DNA from: Rotaria socialis
Lineage: Eukaryota > Rotifera > Eurotatoria > Philodinida > Philodinidae
DNA: 64,000 nucleotides
Direction of reading: 5' to 3'
Assembly (NCBI GenBank): GCA_905331475.1
Contig: CAJNYU010000030.1
Coordinates: 578,944-642,943, forward strand
Position numbers and translations under genes: made by a program. Shown here piece after piece: positions 35,754-48,620 of this stretch. Numbering within the stretch: the stretch's first letter is position 1; each line of letters opens with the position of its first letter. A model generated the notes under the pieces. It was not told where the DNA came from and ran no database searches. It was given only the letters and a program-made list of their open reading frames with translations.

Positions 35754-38700
35754 TTTAACAAGAACAGAATAGCTACACTTCTTAGATTTCAAATAAACTT
35801 TCAATTTGTTTGTATGAAATAGACACAGAAATATGTTTGTTCTCACTTGAAGATTAGTTTAAATGTTACTTGTTCCTCTTTCTCGCTCTTTTTGCCCTTC
35901 ACATATAAACATACTGTATTGGTCCGAAATAAATGAACAAAGAACAAACGTATTCAAGAGAAATGATATGAAAGAACTTTACTTTCGTTCTGTTGCTGCT
36001 ATTTACATCAATATAGATCTAAAAATGAAGGACTAAATAATACAAAATATACTTATTTTAGAAAACAATAATCGACATGTAGAAAATATTAGCGTATTTA
36101 TGTGGCACCATGTCAGGCACGATTAGTTTTCATATGAGACCTTTCTCAATCATCAACGAGAGATTACTTGTCAATTATAGTCATGACAATCGCTTTAGTT
36201 CATTTGAACTGCATTATATTCTATATATCTAAATCTTAATTTAAAATAATCGCAGAATTATTAAGCGCATAATATCAACATTCACAAATATTGATGTTAT
36301 TGTCTGATGCATTGATGATATTTGAATAGGATACATCTGAGCATTAGCTATCTAGTCAATGAATCTATTTCGAAAAAAGATACTTCTAACATTATTTGTT
36401 ATCATGTATTTGAGATAGAAGATTTCCTTCAGATTGCATGCAATGTTCAAATAAACATGACAGAATAGAATAAAAAAAAGTTAAGTTGAATGATGTAACT
36501 GACTTTACTTAGTTCTTTTGATTAATGTAGATTTATTAATATAGCGTTCATATGAGAGAGACCAAGTGATTGATGAGCATTGTTTTTTTTTATTTTGAAA
36601 AATAAGATATTAAATTAAATAAAACTCATTAGCCTTCAATGTGTTGAATGAAGGATATTATAGAAAAAGTGAGAGACGACAAAGTTACATTCAGACAACT
36701 GTGACCATTTGTAATCGTCTTTGAACCATTTTCAGGTCTTTTTTTTGTTAAGACAATATCTAGAAGGAGAAGTCAAACTTTTAAGGTAGAAATCTAAATT
36801 TTCTATCTCGCTGATAGGCTCTGACAAATGCTGGTGACCCTTTTTGTTGATTTATGAGCAACAAACCTCGTGTCCATTAAATCTCGTTGTAAGATATATG
36901 AACTTCTTCGTTACATTTCTATAGGATTGAGTGAACAGACGATGAAGCGATTTTCTCCACAATAGATAGACTATATTGCGCTTCATATTTTAGTTCTATA
37001 GAGATCGTGTCGAAATATGAATGTGCCGAATGCGTTTTTTCTGATATGTTAGCATTACTCATAAAAACTTTTCTAATTCTAACTCTATTCCATTCCGTAT
37101 AAATCTCTAGTTTTGGAAAGTACCAATTATCTGAATTGTATGTTATATATTCCACTTGTTTACAACGAAGAAAAACATTTTCTTTGAATATTGTTGCAAA
37201 CTGAATATTTACAAGTAGGAAATCATTCAAAATCTGATAGAGAAAAAAAACAATATTAAATGATCTTATTTTATGCATGTGTTAAGAAATCAAGCATGAT
37301 TCAATTCTATTCGTACTCTTTGTTTTATCTAGAAGAAAAGTTTGGGAATATTTTTGTAATTTCATAATCATAAACAATTGCACTTAAAATTCAAAGATTG
37401 ATCATTATTTTAATATTAAGAAAAAAATATATTGATATTGAGTTAAAATATCTTTGAGGGTTCTTAATTACTGAGTAGATTGAAAAAAATCAATCAGCTT
37501 TTGAAGATTGAAATTTGATAGTATTGATTCGCGTGAACTCTTTAATTTATGCAATCATATAGAGCGATAGAAATCTCCAATAGAGAAATTCACTGTAGCC
37601 GATGAAAAAAAACCTTACTATCACACGAAGTCTAGTAACATACAGCTTTTTTTTCTCTATTCTATTCTATTTATTTCAATGGGAATCTTAAATCGAAAAA
37701 TTCACAACAAAAAATGAATAATTAAATTCACCTGTTGTATTTTTATGCGATTTTCTCACAATTCAAATTTGACTAGTTCGCGTTGAAACAAACAAATCCA
37801 ATTGTAATTTTTATATTCAAATAAAAATCTATTGACTAAATAAATAATGTCAACTATTCTGAAAAACTATCGAATTACAATAATTTTATTCACTGATGAT
37901 ATCAAAGAAAAATTACACATCACCATTCGATATGTTCTATGCTCAAGTGTTGAGTTATAATTTATAAACTGAACTGAACTCTTACAATTTTGAGTCTCCT
38001 AATCGAAAAATTTGAAGTTTTTCTTTTGTTATTCTCGAAGAGAACACAAACTACTTGCCAATACTTGTCAGTTAATCAAAAATGACAAGAAAACTTTCTT
38101 TCGAAGTTTCTCATAGGCATGACTTTGTTCTCTGTCAACATTATTTATAATCGATTGATATCATATAAAACAAAGAACGAACTTCATAATTATCTAATAC
38201 ATTCAATTTAAAGAAACAAGAACATGTATTTCTTTACGGAATCCTATGTTACAATCAATGATACCTAAAAGATGCATGCGTGAATAAGCGAAAAAGAAAA
38301 ACTCTTGACAAGCATCATCAATATATGTGTACGTTATTCAAAAGCCCATCAAGTGTCCATTTTTTAATCATCATCATCATCATCATCATCATTATTATTT
38401 CGATTTCGTCACATGTCGAAAATTACATGGCTATATGCGTAAAGAATAACAACAATTCTGTTGTTCTTTTTCTTACCAACGTTTTCAATATATACACAAG
38501 AGAGAAAATTGATTAAACAAAATCATTACATTAGATTACTGTTTACAGGTGTGTGTGCGTATATGTTTGTTGAATGAATGAAATTGAATTATCAACCATT
38601 CTTTATTCTGCTCCTATTTTCTTACAATTATACTCAATAGGGAAGAAAAAAAGCAAAACTGTCGACTTCCTATGATTTCACTTCGTCGGTGAAAATCGAT

Positions 38701-38836
38701 TGAAACAAAACAATCATCGCGCATATTTGCATTTCTCTCAATCGTCTGTATTGAATGTATATATTTATATGAGAATAGAAGAATAAAAGACAGGCAAAAA
38801 AAGAAATAGGAAACAAAAAAGAAAAAGAAAAAGAAA
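35754..38836. other. Intergenic, 3.1 kb
   Basis: A 119-codon minus frame (36919-37278) is the longest open stretch. It contains polar sequence such as FKENVFLRCKQVEYITYN but has no recognisable homology, so it is not called. A CAT trinucleotide run sits at 38370-38390. No other feature. Confidence 0.45.
38370..38390. repeat. CAT trinucleotide repeat
   Basis: Seven or so CAT units followed by ATT units, in non-coding sequence. Confidence 0.9.
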
Positions 38837-39808
<972 letters not shown>

Positions 39809-42800
39809 GAAATATAATTGCAAAAATTAAAATGTGTGCTCTGTTGAGTTTCTCTCGTTCTCGATAATCTCTTTGCCGATTGGTTACAAACAATAAAAAA
39901 AATTGTAGAAAAAGAAAGTGAATGACTTGTTACCTTGTCTCTCTTTCTCTCTTGTTCTCATTGTCGATCATCTCTCTTGAGATTTTCTTTCGGTCGCAAA
40001 TTGTTTTCTTTAACATCGATCAAATGCTCTCTCCGGCGCTCTCTTTTTTTTCTTTATGAAAATGTGTGCGATTTTCTTTGCTTCTTTGTGCACGCACTAA
40101 GATTGATGTTCATTGTTGTTTCAATTGACTCTATTAAATATAAGAACTACAAGAACAAAAGAGAAAAAATATGCGGAAAGAGAAATATATAAAACTAATT
40201 AAGATGATAAAATCATTTCAAGTGAGACAAAGAGACGAACGAATTTGACAACAGATTCCAAATGATGATACGAGTGGATGGGATAGCTGAACCGTGCCGA
40301 TAATAGTCTCAAACGATAGACATTAGTAATGATGTTCAGCATAAACAAATTAAACTTATAAAACCGATAATAAAATCTCGTCTGTTTTATGTATATACAA
40401 TTCTTTCATCTTTGAAAATGATCCTTCGGTTCTATTGTATTATTAAATGAATCATGGTTAAATTAGATTTCACATTAATTCGTTAATTATTCTTGAATTG
40501 GACTATGCTTGAACTATTAGAATAATAGCATACAAATTAGTTGCTATATAATGTGTTACCGCCTATCCATCTGCTAGAACTGTTCGACTTCAAACATATA
40601 GATAAAAAACCTTGAGGCAACAATCATGCTTAAATAAAAAAAAAAACCTGAAAGATATAAAGAAGAGAAAACAACAGCAAAATTTATGATAGAGAAAGTA
40701 CACGCGACCCGATCATTTGTAATGAATATGAGCTGCTAATCTGTTTAAAGCAACACAATTTTGTTTTCTCTTTGGCATATACAATAAATAAGTTTATATA
40801 CACACGTCCATCACCTCAGCAATGGTCAATTTTGAGGTGACACGCTATCTCTCTGTCTGTTTCATCTATTGAAGTGAGGATAAATTGAATTGGAACGAGT
40901 CATTTGGGAAACAAGAGAAATAAAAACGAGGTGAGGCAATGACAGGTGCGATGATTGTTCGCATTTATATCTTACTGTAGTCAGTCTCCATGATAGACTA
41001 CTTCCGATGTTCATGTGCACATTAAAACAATGGAATACTTCTTTTTTAATTCGATAACGATGATTGATCGAATTTATATCAATATCAACTACTTAATGTA
41101 CTTTGTTTTTCGTTATTTTTTTTTTTAATTTCAAGATTAAACAATGCTTATGTCTGACTTAATTTCAATTACAACACAGCATGTTTTACTTAGTTTCTCT
41201 TTTCTTTTTAACTACAAATAAGTTCATGGTGACAATCGTTATTTTATAAATAATGCATCATTGAGCTTGAAAATTAAAAAAGACAAAGAGAAAAATAATT
41301 GATTAATTTTTCATTGTTAATCACACCATAGAAGTAGACACTTACAAGAATAGATTTTGTCTGTCTTCATTCATAGAAAAAACACAGAGCGAGAGACGAG
41401 AAAAATAAACATTCTTAGAAGTGAATTAAATTAAAAATAAATAGAAAATTCTAAGTGGATCTATTCAGTTACAAGAAAAGAAACGACACGCATTGCTATT
41501 TCTATATTTCTTTGACGGATAGATTGATGAAAGTCAAAAATCTCGAACAATTAAAAAATAATATTTATACTATTAGAAGTCATTGATCAAAGTTGTATTC
41601 GTAGATCTGATCTCTCTAATTCAGTTTCATCGAGCTCTTGCTGAAGATTTAGTGCAAAAAAGAACTAACTTTGTAATTGAGAAGAGACTGCTTGTTTAAA
41701 AATATGACTTTATTTTTATTTACTATGCCAATCTATTAAGAAAACATATGAATATAAAATAATAAGAATAAAAACATAGAAGTCAATATCATTACAATTA
41801 CTATTAAAAAACATATTACGAATGTAGAAAATAAATTTTCAATTATTTCATTTCCTTTTAAAAATTGTCTTTCAAAATTCGACGAAAATTTGCCTTATAC
41901 AAAAGCAAAGAAAAATAAAATATTCATATACATTAATTACATGTCTATCGTAGATAATTCCTTATATTAAATAATGAGTTAAAAATTGAAGTTCCTAATG
42001 TTTTAAATCAAATTGAAATTTTTACTAATCGTTTGAATTTTTCTTGCTCATTTTTTGATCATACATGTCATTGTGTATTTGATCTTTTTACAACATATTT
42101 TAAAACACCTCCAATCAATTATGCTCAAGGCTTAGGTTATAGCCGGCTTTAGATATTTATGAACTGAATTGAATTGAATTGAATTGAAACAAAACGAAAC
42201 GCAAAAAGGTGAGACATAAAATAACACCTTATGGTCGATCATTCGACCGTTGAACGAACAAACGACATAACAGTCAACGTGTGACATTAACTACGAATAT
42301 AGACGATCAGTAGACATTAAAAGGAATAAATACAGGTGACTTATGACCTTGATTACAATCACCTGTTCTATGAATATCAATTTAATATTTGGCAATATCA
42401 ATATCATCAAAGACAAACAAAATAAAATCGAAACGTAATGTATGTCTATCTCATGATCATCATCCATTGAACATTTGTATAAGCACGAGCTAGTCTACCG
42501 ATCGATTATTATTATTATTATTATTGAAACAAGCACCTTCAAAGTGTCAATCCGATCGGTATTGTGCATACACGCTGTGTAAAGAACATGATGATGTCGA
42601 TAATGATGAGAAAATTATTTTCTTTCAAACAGAAGTAAAAGAAAACAGAAGGATGTAACGTTGATTTTTCTGATTTGCATATCATAAACATACGTAATGA
42701 TGAGAACAAGAGAGAGAAAGAGCGTTAAGACGAACAAGTATTGATTAACTGATCAATCAATTTATATTCATGTTGATATATATATATACAGTTTTGTCAC

Positions 42801-43260
42801 ACGATCTCATCATAGAGAAGAAACGCGGAAATAGAAAAAGCAATTTTCAAAGAAAATGAACTCCTTTCTTTTATATTGAAATTGATTTAAGTTGCTTCTT
42901 CTTTTCTTTTTCTTCTTGTGTTACTAAATTTAAACTGCCAATCGCTTTGCTCTATCTCTTTGTTTTTTACACCAATCGAGTGCAAAGATGTGTGTTTGAT
43001 GAAGGAGAAAAGGGAAAAAGAGAGAATGTGCGTAAAATGTCAATTATCTGCTCTTTCTCCTTTTCCCCTCTTTGTATGCCTTTGCAAATGAAAGAAATCC
43101 CGCTTGTCATAGAGAATAAAGAAGAAAAAAAAAGAACAACAATAGAAGTAAGAGTAAGAAGAGGAAAAAAAGACAACATTGCGTTACAAACTCACAATTC
43201 TTTTAAATATTTTATTTGATTGACCGACTCATTTTCACATTAAGAAAAAAAAAGGTAACA
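39809..43260. promoter_or_regulatory. 3.45 kb shared upstream region between divergent BarH genes
   Basis: The two BarH genes point away from each other, so this whole interval is their common 5' side. No protein-coding frame of quality occurs (39935-40192 and 42947-43219 are low-complexity). It holds a TGAAT pentamer array (42164-42187), an ATT array (about 42507-42524) and a TA array near 42777-42789. Regulatory function is inferred from position only. Confidence 0.4.
42164..42187. repeat. TGAAT pentanucleotide repeat
   Basis: About 4.8 perfect copies of TGAAT. Confidence 0.85.
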
Positions 43261-43498
43261 ATGACAAAGCAACGACGCTCATTTTTCGTCGATGATATCC
43301 TCCATATGGTGATGCCAACTAATAAAAATGAAAATTGTTCAAATGAGAAAAATGATTTAAAACGTAAAAAATCAACAACCTCCGAAGATGGTAACAGAGA
43401 TGAACATGAACAAATACTATTAAATAAGAAATTTCGATTTCATAATTATGAAAAAAAAAAAAAAAAAGAAAGTCATGATGACGATGACAATGATGACA

Positions 43499-43536
<38 letters not shown>

Positions 43537-44672
43537 AAAAAAGAAGAAGACAATAATGAATCAAATCATGCTCAAATAGTTGATATGATGAAAGATCGTG
43601 GTAAAGTTGACGAAGAATCTTATTCAAGTGACAATACCAACAACATTGATAACAACAGTGGTAAGTCACAAATGGGGATGTTCTTGACCGAATTTAATGT
43701 TTTCAACTTCAGCTACTTTATCTATGGGCTTTAGTATCGGTAAATTTAGTTCAATCTCAAGTTCATCCTTGACTTGATTCCTGACTTAAGAGTTTTTTTA
43801 GCTTTAGTTTAGGCCTCTGTAATGGTAGTATAGGCAAAGCTCTTTCAGATAGAGTTTATTTGATTTCAGTTTATCTTATAAGAAAATGATCTATACGATA
43901 ATAGATTAAAACCCTACCTTACAATATTGAAGTAAAATCATCAGTAATTATTGGGAAAAGTTTTTTTCCACATGGTTTTCGATCAAAGTCTTAATCATTT
44001 GTAGTAACGAAATAGACTATAATAGAGCATAAAGAATTATATTAAGTCGAACTGTTTATTTATTTATGTTGATCAACGATTAATCAATTCTAGATTAATT
44101 TTTTAAAATTTTACTTGAATAGATGATGAATTATGTGCATCAAGTTCTTGTTTGACAGCCATTAATTTACGACCAAATAAAAAACAACGTAAACCACGTA
44201 CAGCTTTTACTGATGTTCAATTAAATACATTAGAGAAAAGTTTTGAACGACAAAAATACTTAAGTGTACAAGAACGCTTAGAACTTGCCAATCGTCTTCA
44301 TTTATCTGATACACAAGTGAAAACATGGTATCAAAATCGAAGGTTTATTTTCTATTTCTTTGAAGTTATTTCTTTTGTTTATGTTGAATTATAAATATTC
44401 CTATTGTTATTATTAGAACAAAATGGAAACGACAAGCATGCCTTGGCCTCGAATTATTTTCTGGTAATACATTACAGCGATGGATAGAACGACAACCACA
44501 TTTACTTGCTGCGGCTGCTGCCGCTGCTGCCTATCGATCTTCATCAGATGCAACCAATGTTATCGGTTCGTTTGGCCAAAATTTTTTTAATGATAGCAAA
44601 TTATCAATAACTCCCAATCACAATATCCATAGATTTATTCCTACAAGTTTGAATTTACATCGTCAAGAATAA
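43261..44672 (+). CDS. BarH-type homeobox protein 2
   Basis: Second Bar-class homeobox gene. Exons 43261-43660, 44123-44342 and 44417-44672 total 876 nt, 291 residues. The N terminus carries the FIL-type repressor motif [12 protein letters not shown] (residues 5-16). A Lys run and a run of about 14 Asp follow (GATGATGATG repeat at 43490-43537). The homeodomain lies at about 153-212: [19 protein letters not shown] and [20 protein letters not shown], then [20 protein letters not shown]. The C terminus has an eight-residue Ala run. Intron 2 splits the homeodomain at QNR|R in the same phase as its partner, and intron 1 also has the same phase, so the two arose by duplication. The ATG at 43261 was chosen over open codons upstream that have no ATG. 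Confidence 0.92.
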
Positions 44673-45233
44673 ATAATATAAATTAGCAAAATTATAATTA
44701 TATCATAAGAAAAACTTGACAGAAAATGTTTTTGTCTTTTATTGCTAATAAGGAAACGTTCTCCTGTTACTTATCATTTGAGAGTTGTGAGTCACTGCAT
44801 AAGTTAGTTGCCAATGAAATATTCAATACTGTATATGGATTAATATCCGTAGATCCTTCTTATAGACTGAAATTTTAGTAAAATGATTATAATTTTCGAT
44901 GAAAGGTGCATGGAAACTTTGTCGTTCAGAGTATTTTGATATTGAATGCATATCTATTGTATGCAGTGCAGTCCGAACTCAGAGATAATTAACGACATGC
45001 GAACTATTTCTCACAAATGATTTTATTCTTATTCGATTCTACACGTAATGTGTTTTTTTTGTCTGTGCCATATCTGTTTGGATTTGGATTGATGTTCTTT
45101 TTAACCAAATATGATTTGTTTTGCTTTGAATATTTTTCATGTAAAGATTTATAAAGCCTTGTGCGCGTGTACAAAAGACAATATATTTAGTTTTTTTTCT
45201 CCAACATATTACTAGTTTTTTCAAGTACACAAA
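44673..45233. other. 3' flank of BarH-type gene 2
   Basis: AT-rich; no gene seen. An open minus frame at 45039-45281 runs into the inverted-repeat element and is not called. Confidence 0.5.
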
Positions 45234-46434
45234 GGATAGGGGAGTATAAGATACCCTATCGGCCCATTTCGATTTTTTCAACTGAACATAGTCAAATTAT
45301 ATGTGAAATTAAAGCAGCCGTTGAGACAAGCGTTTTGATACTAAATCCGTCACGAAAAAATGAATTTCAAAAAAGTTATGAACACTAACAAAAGTTGACT
45401 ATTTGACTGTTTCCTCATGAAAACAGTCTCCCGTTTTCGGCACAAATATATCACAATAGAACTGTTCACATACTGACCAGTCGATCGACATTTTTAAGCT
45501 GTACAAAATAGGACGATTAGAAAAGTAAAAAAACATTGGTCACTTGATGATCATTGCCGAAAAACCTTCATAAGCCATCATTTTTTCATTTTTGTTCATA
45601 TTTCGACGAAAAGTTTTGGCGAAAATTGAAATGAGCCATTTTTCTCATGTATACCATTCGATAGACATTTTTACGCGCTACAAAATAGGATGATTATGAA
45701 AGCCAAAAAACATTGGCCACTTAAAAATAGCTTTCGGCATACACTATTTTTAGTGCTGATTTTGTCGTTTTTTCCTACTCTCTACTGAATTAGTGCCAGA
45801 AAGACTTTGGTTGTTGTAAACAATTGTGCTATATTCGGAATCAGCATCCAAACTTGAGTGGGTTTAGCTGGATTTCAAATCTTTTCAAGTAATTAAATTT
45901 TAGTCGAAAAAATTCCCTGCACTCTCCCACAAGGCTGGGTAAAGATATTAATTTCATTAAAACACGATTTCGACCATACTAATGACGTTTTAAACCTATA
46001 AAATGATATTAGAGCTCGAAATAGCACAACGTTAAAAGAAAACGAAGGGATTCTGGTGAAATTATTGTTTTCACCCAACCTTGAGGGCAGGGACGGTGCG
46101 AAGCAACAAAAATATAGGGGGGTTACTTGAAAACGGGAGATTTTCTTTCAAAAATCGGAGTAAATTAATAAAAATTTCTTCTATTTTCTTCAAATCGGAG
46201 TAAAATTGAAACAAAAATTTCCAAAGTTGGGGGGACCCCTCCCCCCGTTCGCGCCGTCCCTGCTTAAGGGGGAGTGCAGGAAATTTTTTCGACTAAAATT
46301 TAATTATTCAAAAAAATTTGAAATGCAGTGAAACCCACTAAGGTTTGCGAATATAACATAACTTTTTACAACAAGTATAGTCTTTCAGGCTATAATCGAA
46401 ATGGGCCGATAGAGTATCTTATACGCCCCTGTCC
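45234..46434. mobile_element. Nested inverted-repeat element, 1.2 kb
   Basis: The terminal inverted repeats are 40 bp and match at 37 positions (45234-45273 and 46395-46434), each containing CTATCGGCCCATTTCGAT in opposite orientation. Inside, a second pair of long arms (about 45792-45928 and 46266-46392) is inverted around a loop and shares the block TTAAATTTTAGTCGAAAAAA. An inner pair GCAGGGACGGTGCGA / TTCGCGCCGTCCCTGC (46086 and 46247) lies within. Two direct copies of an about 80-bp unit (45479-45560 and 45655-45735) fill the left side. No open frame of transposase size exists, so it is non-autonomous. It looks like an element inside an element. No target duplication is certain. Confidence 0.7.
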
Positions 46435-47239
46435 TTTACTTTGAATAATTTTCAATATATTGCTTCGATATAAAATATTTCAAAATATTATCAATTATTT
46501 TAGATGCCATTTTGTCTGTTAGAGAAAGAAAAATCAAACTAACTAAATTCTATGAAAAAGAAATTCATCACATTTTTGTAATGAAAATGGCAAGTTCTAT
46601 TTCTAAAAGACATGATACAAATGATTTGTTTTTATCAATCGTAGACGTTGCACATCATTTCAAATGGCCATAGAATTAACATCAATCCATCTGTGAATAG
46701 ATTCTGGATAAATCATTATATTTTGAAAACATGTACTATTGAAATTATGATATTCACATGATAAGTTTTCTGAAATGAGATTTTGTCTTAAAAAATATGA
46801 ATAAAAAACAGGGTCATATATTTGTTTACTAATAAATATACTATATATTGATAATTCAACTTACTCTAATAGAATCATTTTTTGTTCAAAAATCTACTGA
46901 ATATATACTTAGATTGGGATATATTTCAAAAACAAAAAAAGAATAGATTTTTCCCTAGAGATCTGTTTTATTTAAAGGTATTGTTGAAAAAACCAATTGG
47001 TTCTGGCACATCGATTTTGGTAAGCATGGGTATTTTTCTCTTGATTGCTAACTATTGAACTTTTATTTGAGGAAACTGGTTCTTTGTACTATACTTTATT
47101 GATATTATGAAATGTCAAGTACGTTAGAGATCACGATAAGGCTCTACTATTCATATAGACAAAAAAAAGAACGTATTATTGTATTGGGTTTAAAAATATT
47201 TGAAATGGTTCAACAGTGCCACTCAGTGACAATTTTTTC
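46435..47239. other. Spacer, no gene seen
   Basis: AT-rich sequence between the inverted-repeat element and the decayed zinc-ribbon region. Confidence 0.5.
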
Positions 47240-48620
47240 ACTTTATATTTATCATCATGTATCCTATTGAAGATGAAATTAATAAACGATATGGTACAAC
47301 AGATGAAGTTCGATTCGTATGATGTTCTATCGATTCATGTGTGACGAAATCACAGATACGTTCATTAATCCATCCGACTGTTTCATTTTTAATAAGAAAA
47401 AAGCCTAACTTTTGTTTACATTGAAATCCTATTTCTCTATTGTACCTTTTTCTTGTCTTAGATGATTTAAAAGGGTTCATCCGACTGTAAACTACAAGAC
47501 TTGTATAGTGTATAGCTAACTTTGATCCATCAAGTATATGATCTTCGGGTAAGAGAAATTGACGATGAGCGAGTATTGATTAAGCTGCAAGCTCAGATGT
47601 ACCATGGTAGACAATGATTCACGTACTCCACAGATCGTCACCACGAAATGGATCTACAGCAAGTTCAAAATCAGCTCAACCTCGAGGCACGATCTCGTCT
47701 GCTTCCGTCACTTGTAATGTCTTGGATTAATTACGTGAATAGCATGATTGACAATAGCAATGACTATATTTTTTGTTATAAAATGAACTGGACCAAGCGA
47801 ATTTTTTTTGATATATTCATACATTCTGTGAAGTAAAACCAGGAAAATGTCGTTCTCGGACGAACAGATAGGCCTCTAGTAAGATGACGTTCTGCTCTAT
47901 CATCACGATGTAGACTAGTTGATGATAGCATTTCTCTCGCCTGATCAAGATTCAAATGGGTTAGACTTCTTTGGATCTGATTGATTGAACTATTCATATC
48001 CATTTTTCACCGAAAGCATACGTTAGAAAGTGTAGCGTTTCATGAATTTTTTTCAGAAATTGACTTTCTCATAGTATGGACAGCGCATATGTGCAAAAAT
48101 TCGTTTGCATGACCAACATGAAGCTATATTACCAGGAATACAGTAGTAATTTTTCCATCCTTGACCTTTCTGACAATGAGGACATTGAATTTATTGTTGC
48201 AAGTTTGAACATGAACGACTTTTGATTCGTTGTTATTGAGTGGATGTTGCATTCGTATAAGTATGTGTCTCATGACAGTATGCACAGGAAATGCATTGAA
48301 AAGATCGAGTGCAACTAATACATTTGTACACCAGACCTTCTTGATAGTGCGGATTCGACCCGACCACATATTTACTTCGCGACAATGTGGAAAAGATATG
48401 AATTGAAAGAATTTGAGTATTTTCCACAATTAACTAGTCTTCATTCTACTGACGCATTGGGAATTGATCAAGTATTACTAGAGGAACAACGAGGACAAAA
48501 TATTTGTTGTAATCGAGTCGAACATGATACACATGTGACGGGTAGACCTTGTTTGTATTGATGATTGTTCCATAAATTATTCTTCTGACAAGCTGGAAAA
48601 ATAAGTGTTGTTTTCATAGT
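47240..48620 (-). pseudogene. Decayed zinc-ribbon protein region
   Basis: Reading the minus strand from 48616, ATG opens a frame with FPACQKNN...VTCVSCSTRLQQIFCPRCSS, which stops at once. A second piece in a shifted frame has YKCISCTRSFQCISCAYCHE (about 48340-48260) and a third has CPHCQKGQGW...CWSCKRIFAHMRCPY (48180-48065). These are repeats of CxxC zinc-ribbon modules, each in a different frame or cut by stops. Further down, a coding-like piece (48003-47850) has NSSINQIQRSLTHLNLDQAR, and a last piece lies at 47480-47240. On the plus strand 47555-47715 also reads like protein (DERVLIKLQAQMYHG, DLQQVQNQLNLEARSRLLP), so two decayed genes may overlap. None is intact. Confidence 0.5.

Noticed and set aside
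36919..37278. 119-codon open frame on the minus strand
   Set aside because: It has no signal, motif or splice partner I recognise and sits alone in AT-rich spacer; chance cannot be excluded.
43319..43669. His-rich minus-strand frame
   Set aside because: It is the antisense of the poly-Asp run in BarH-type gene 2.
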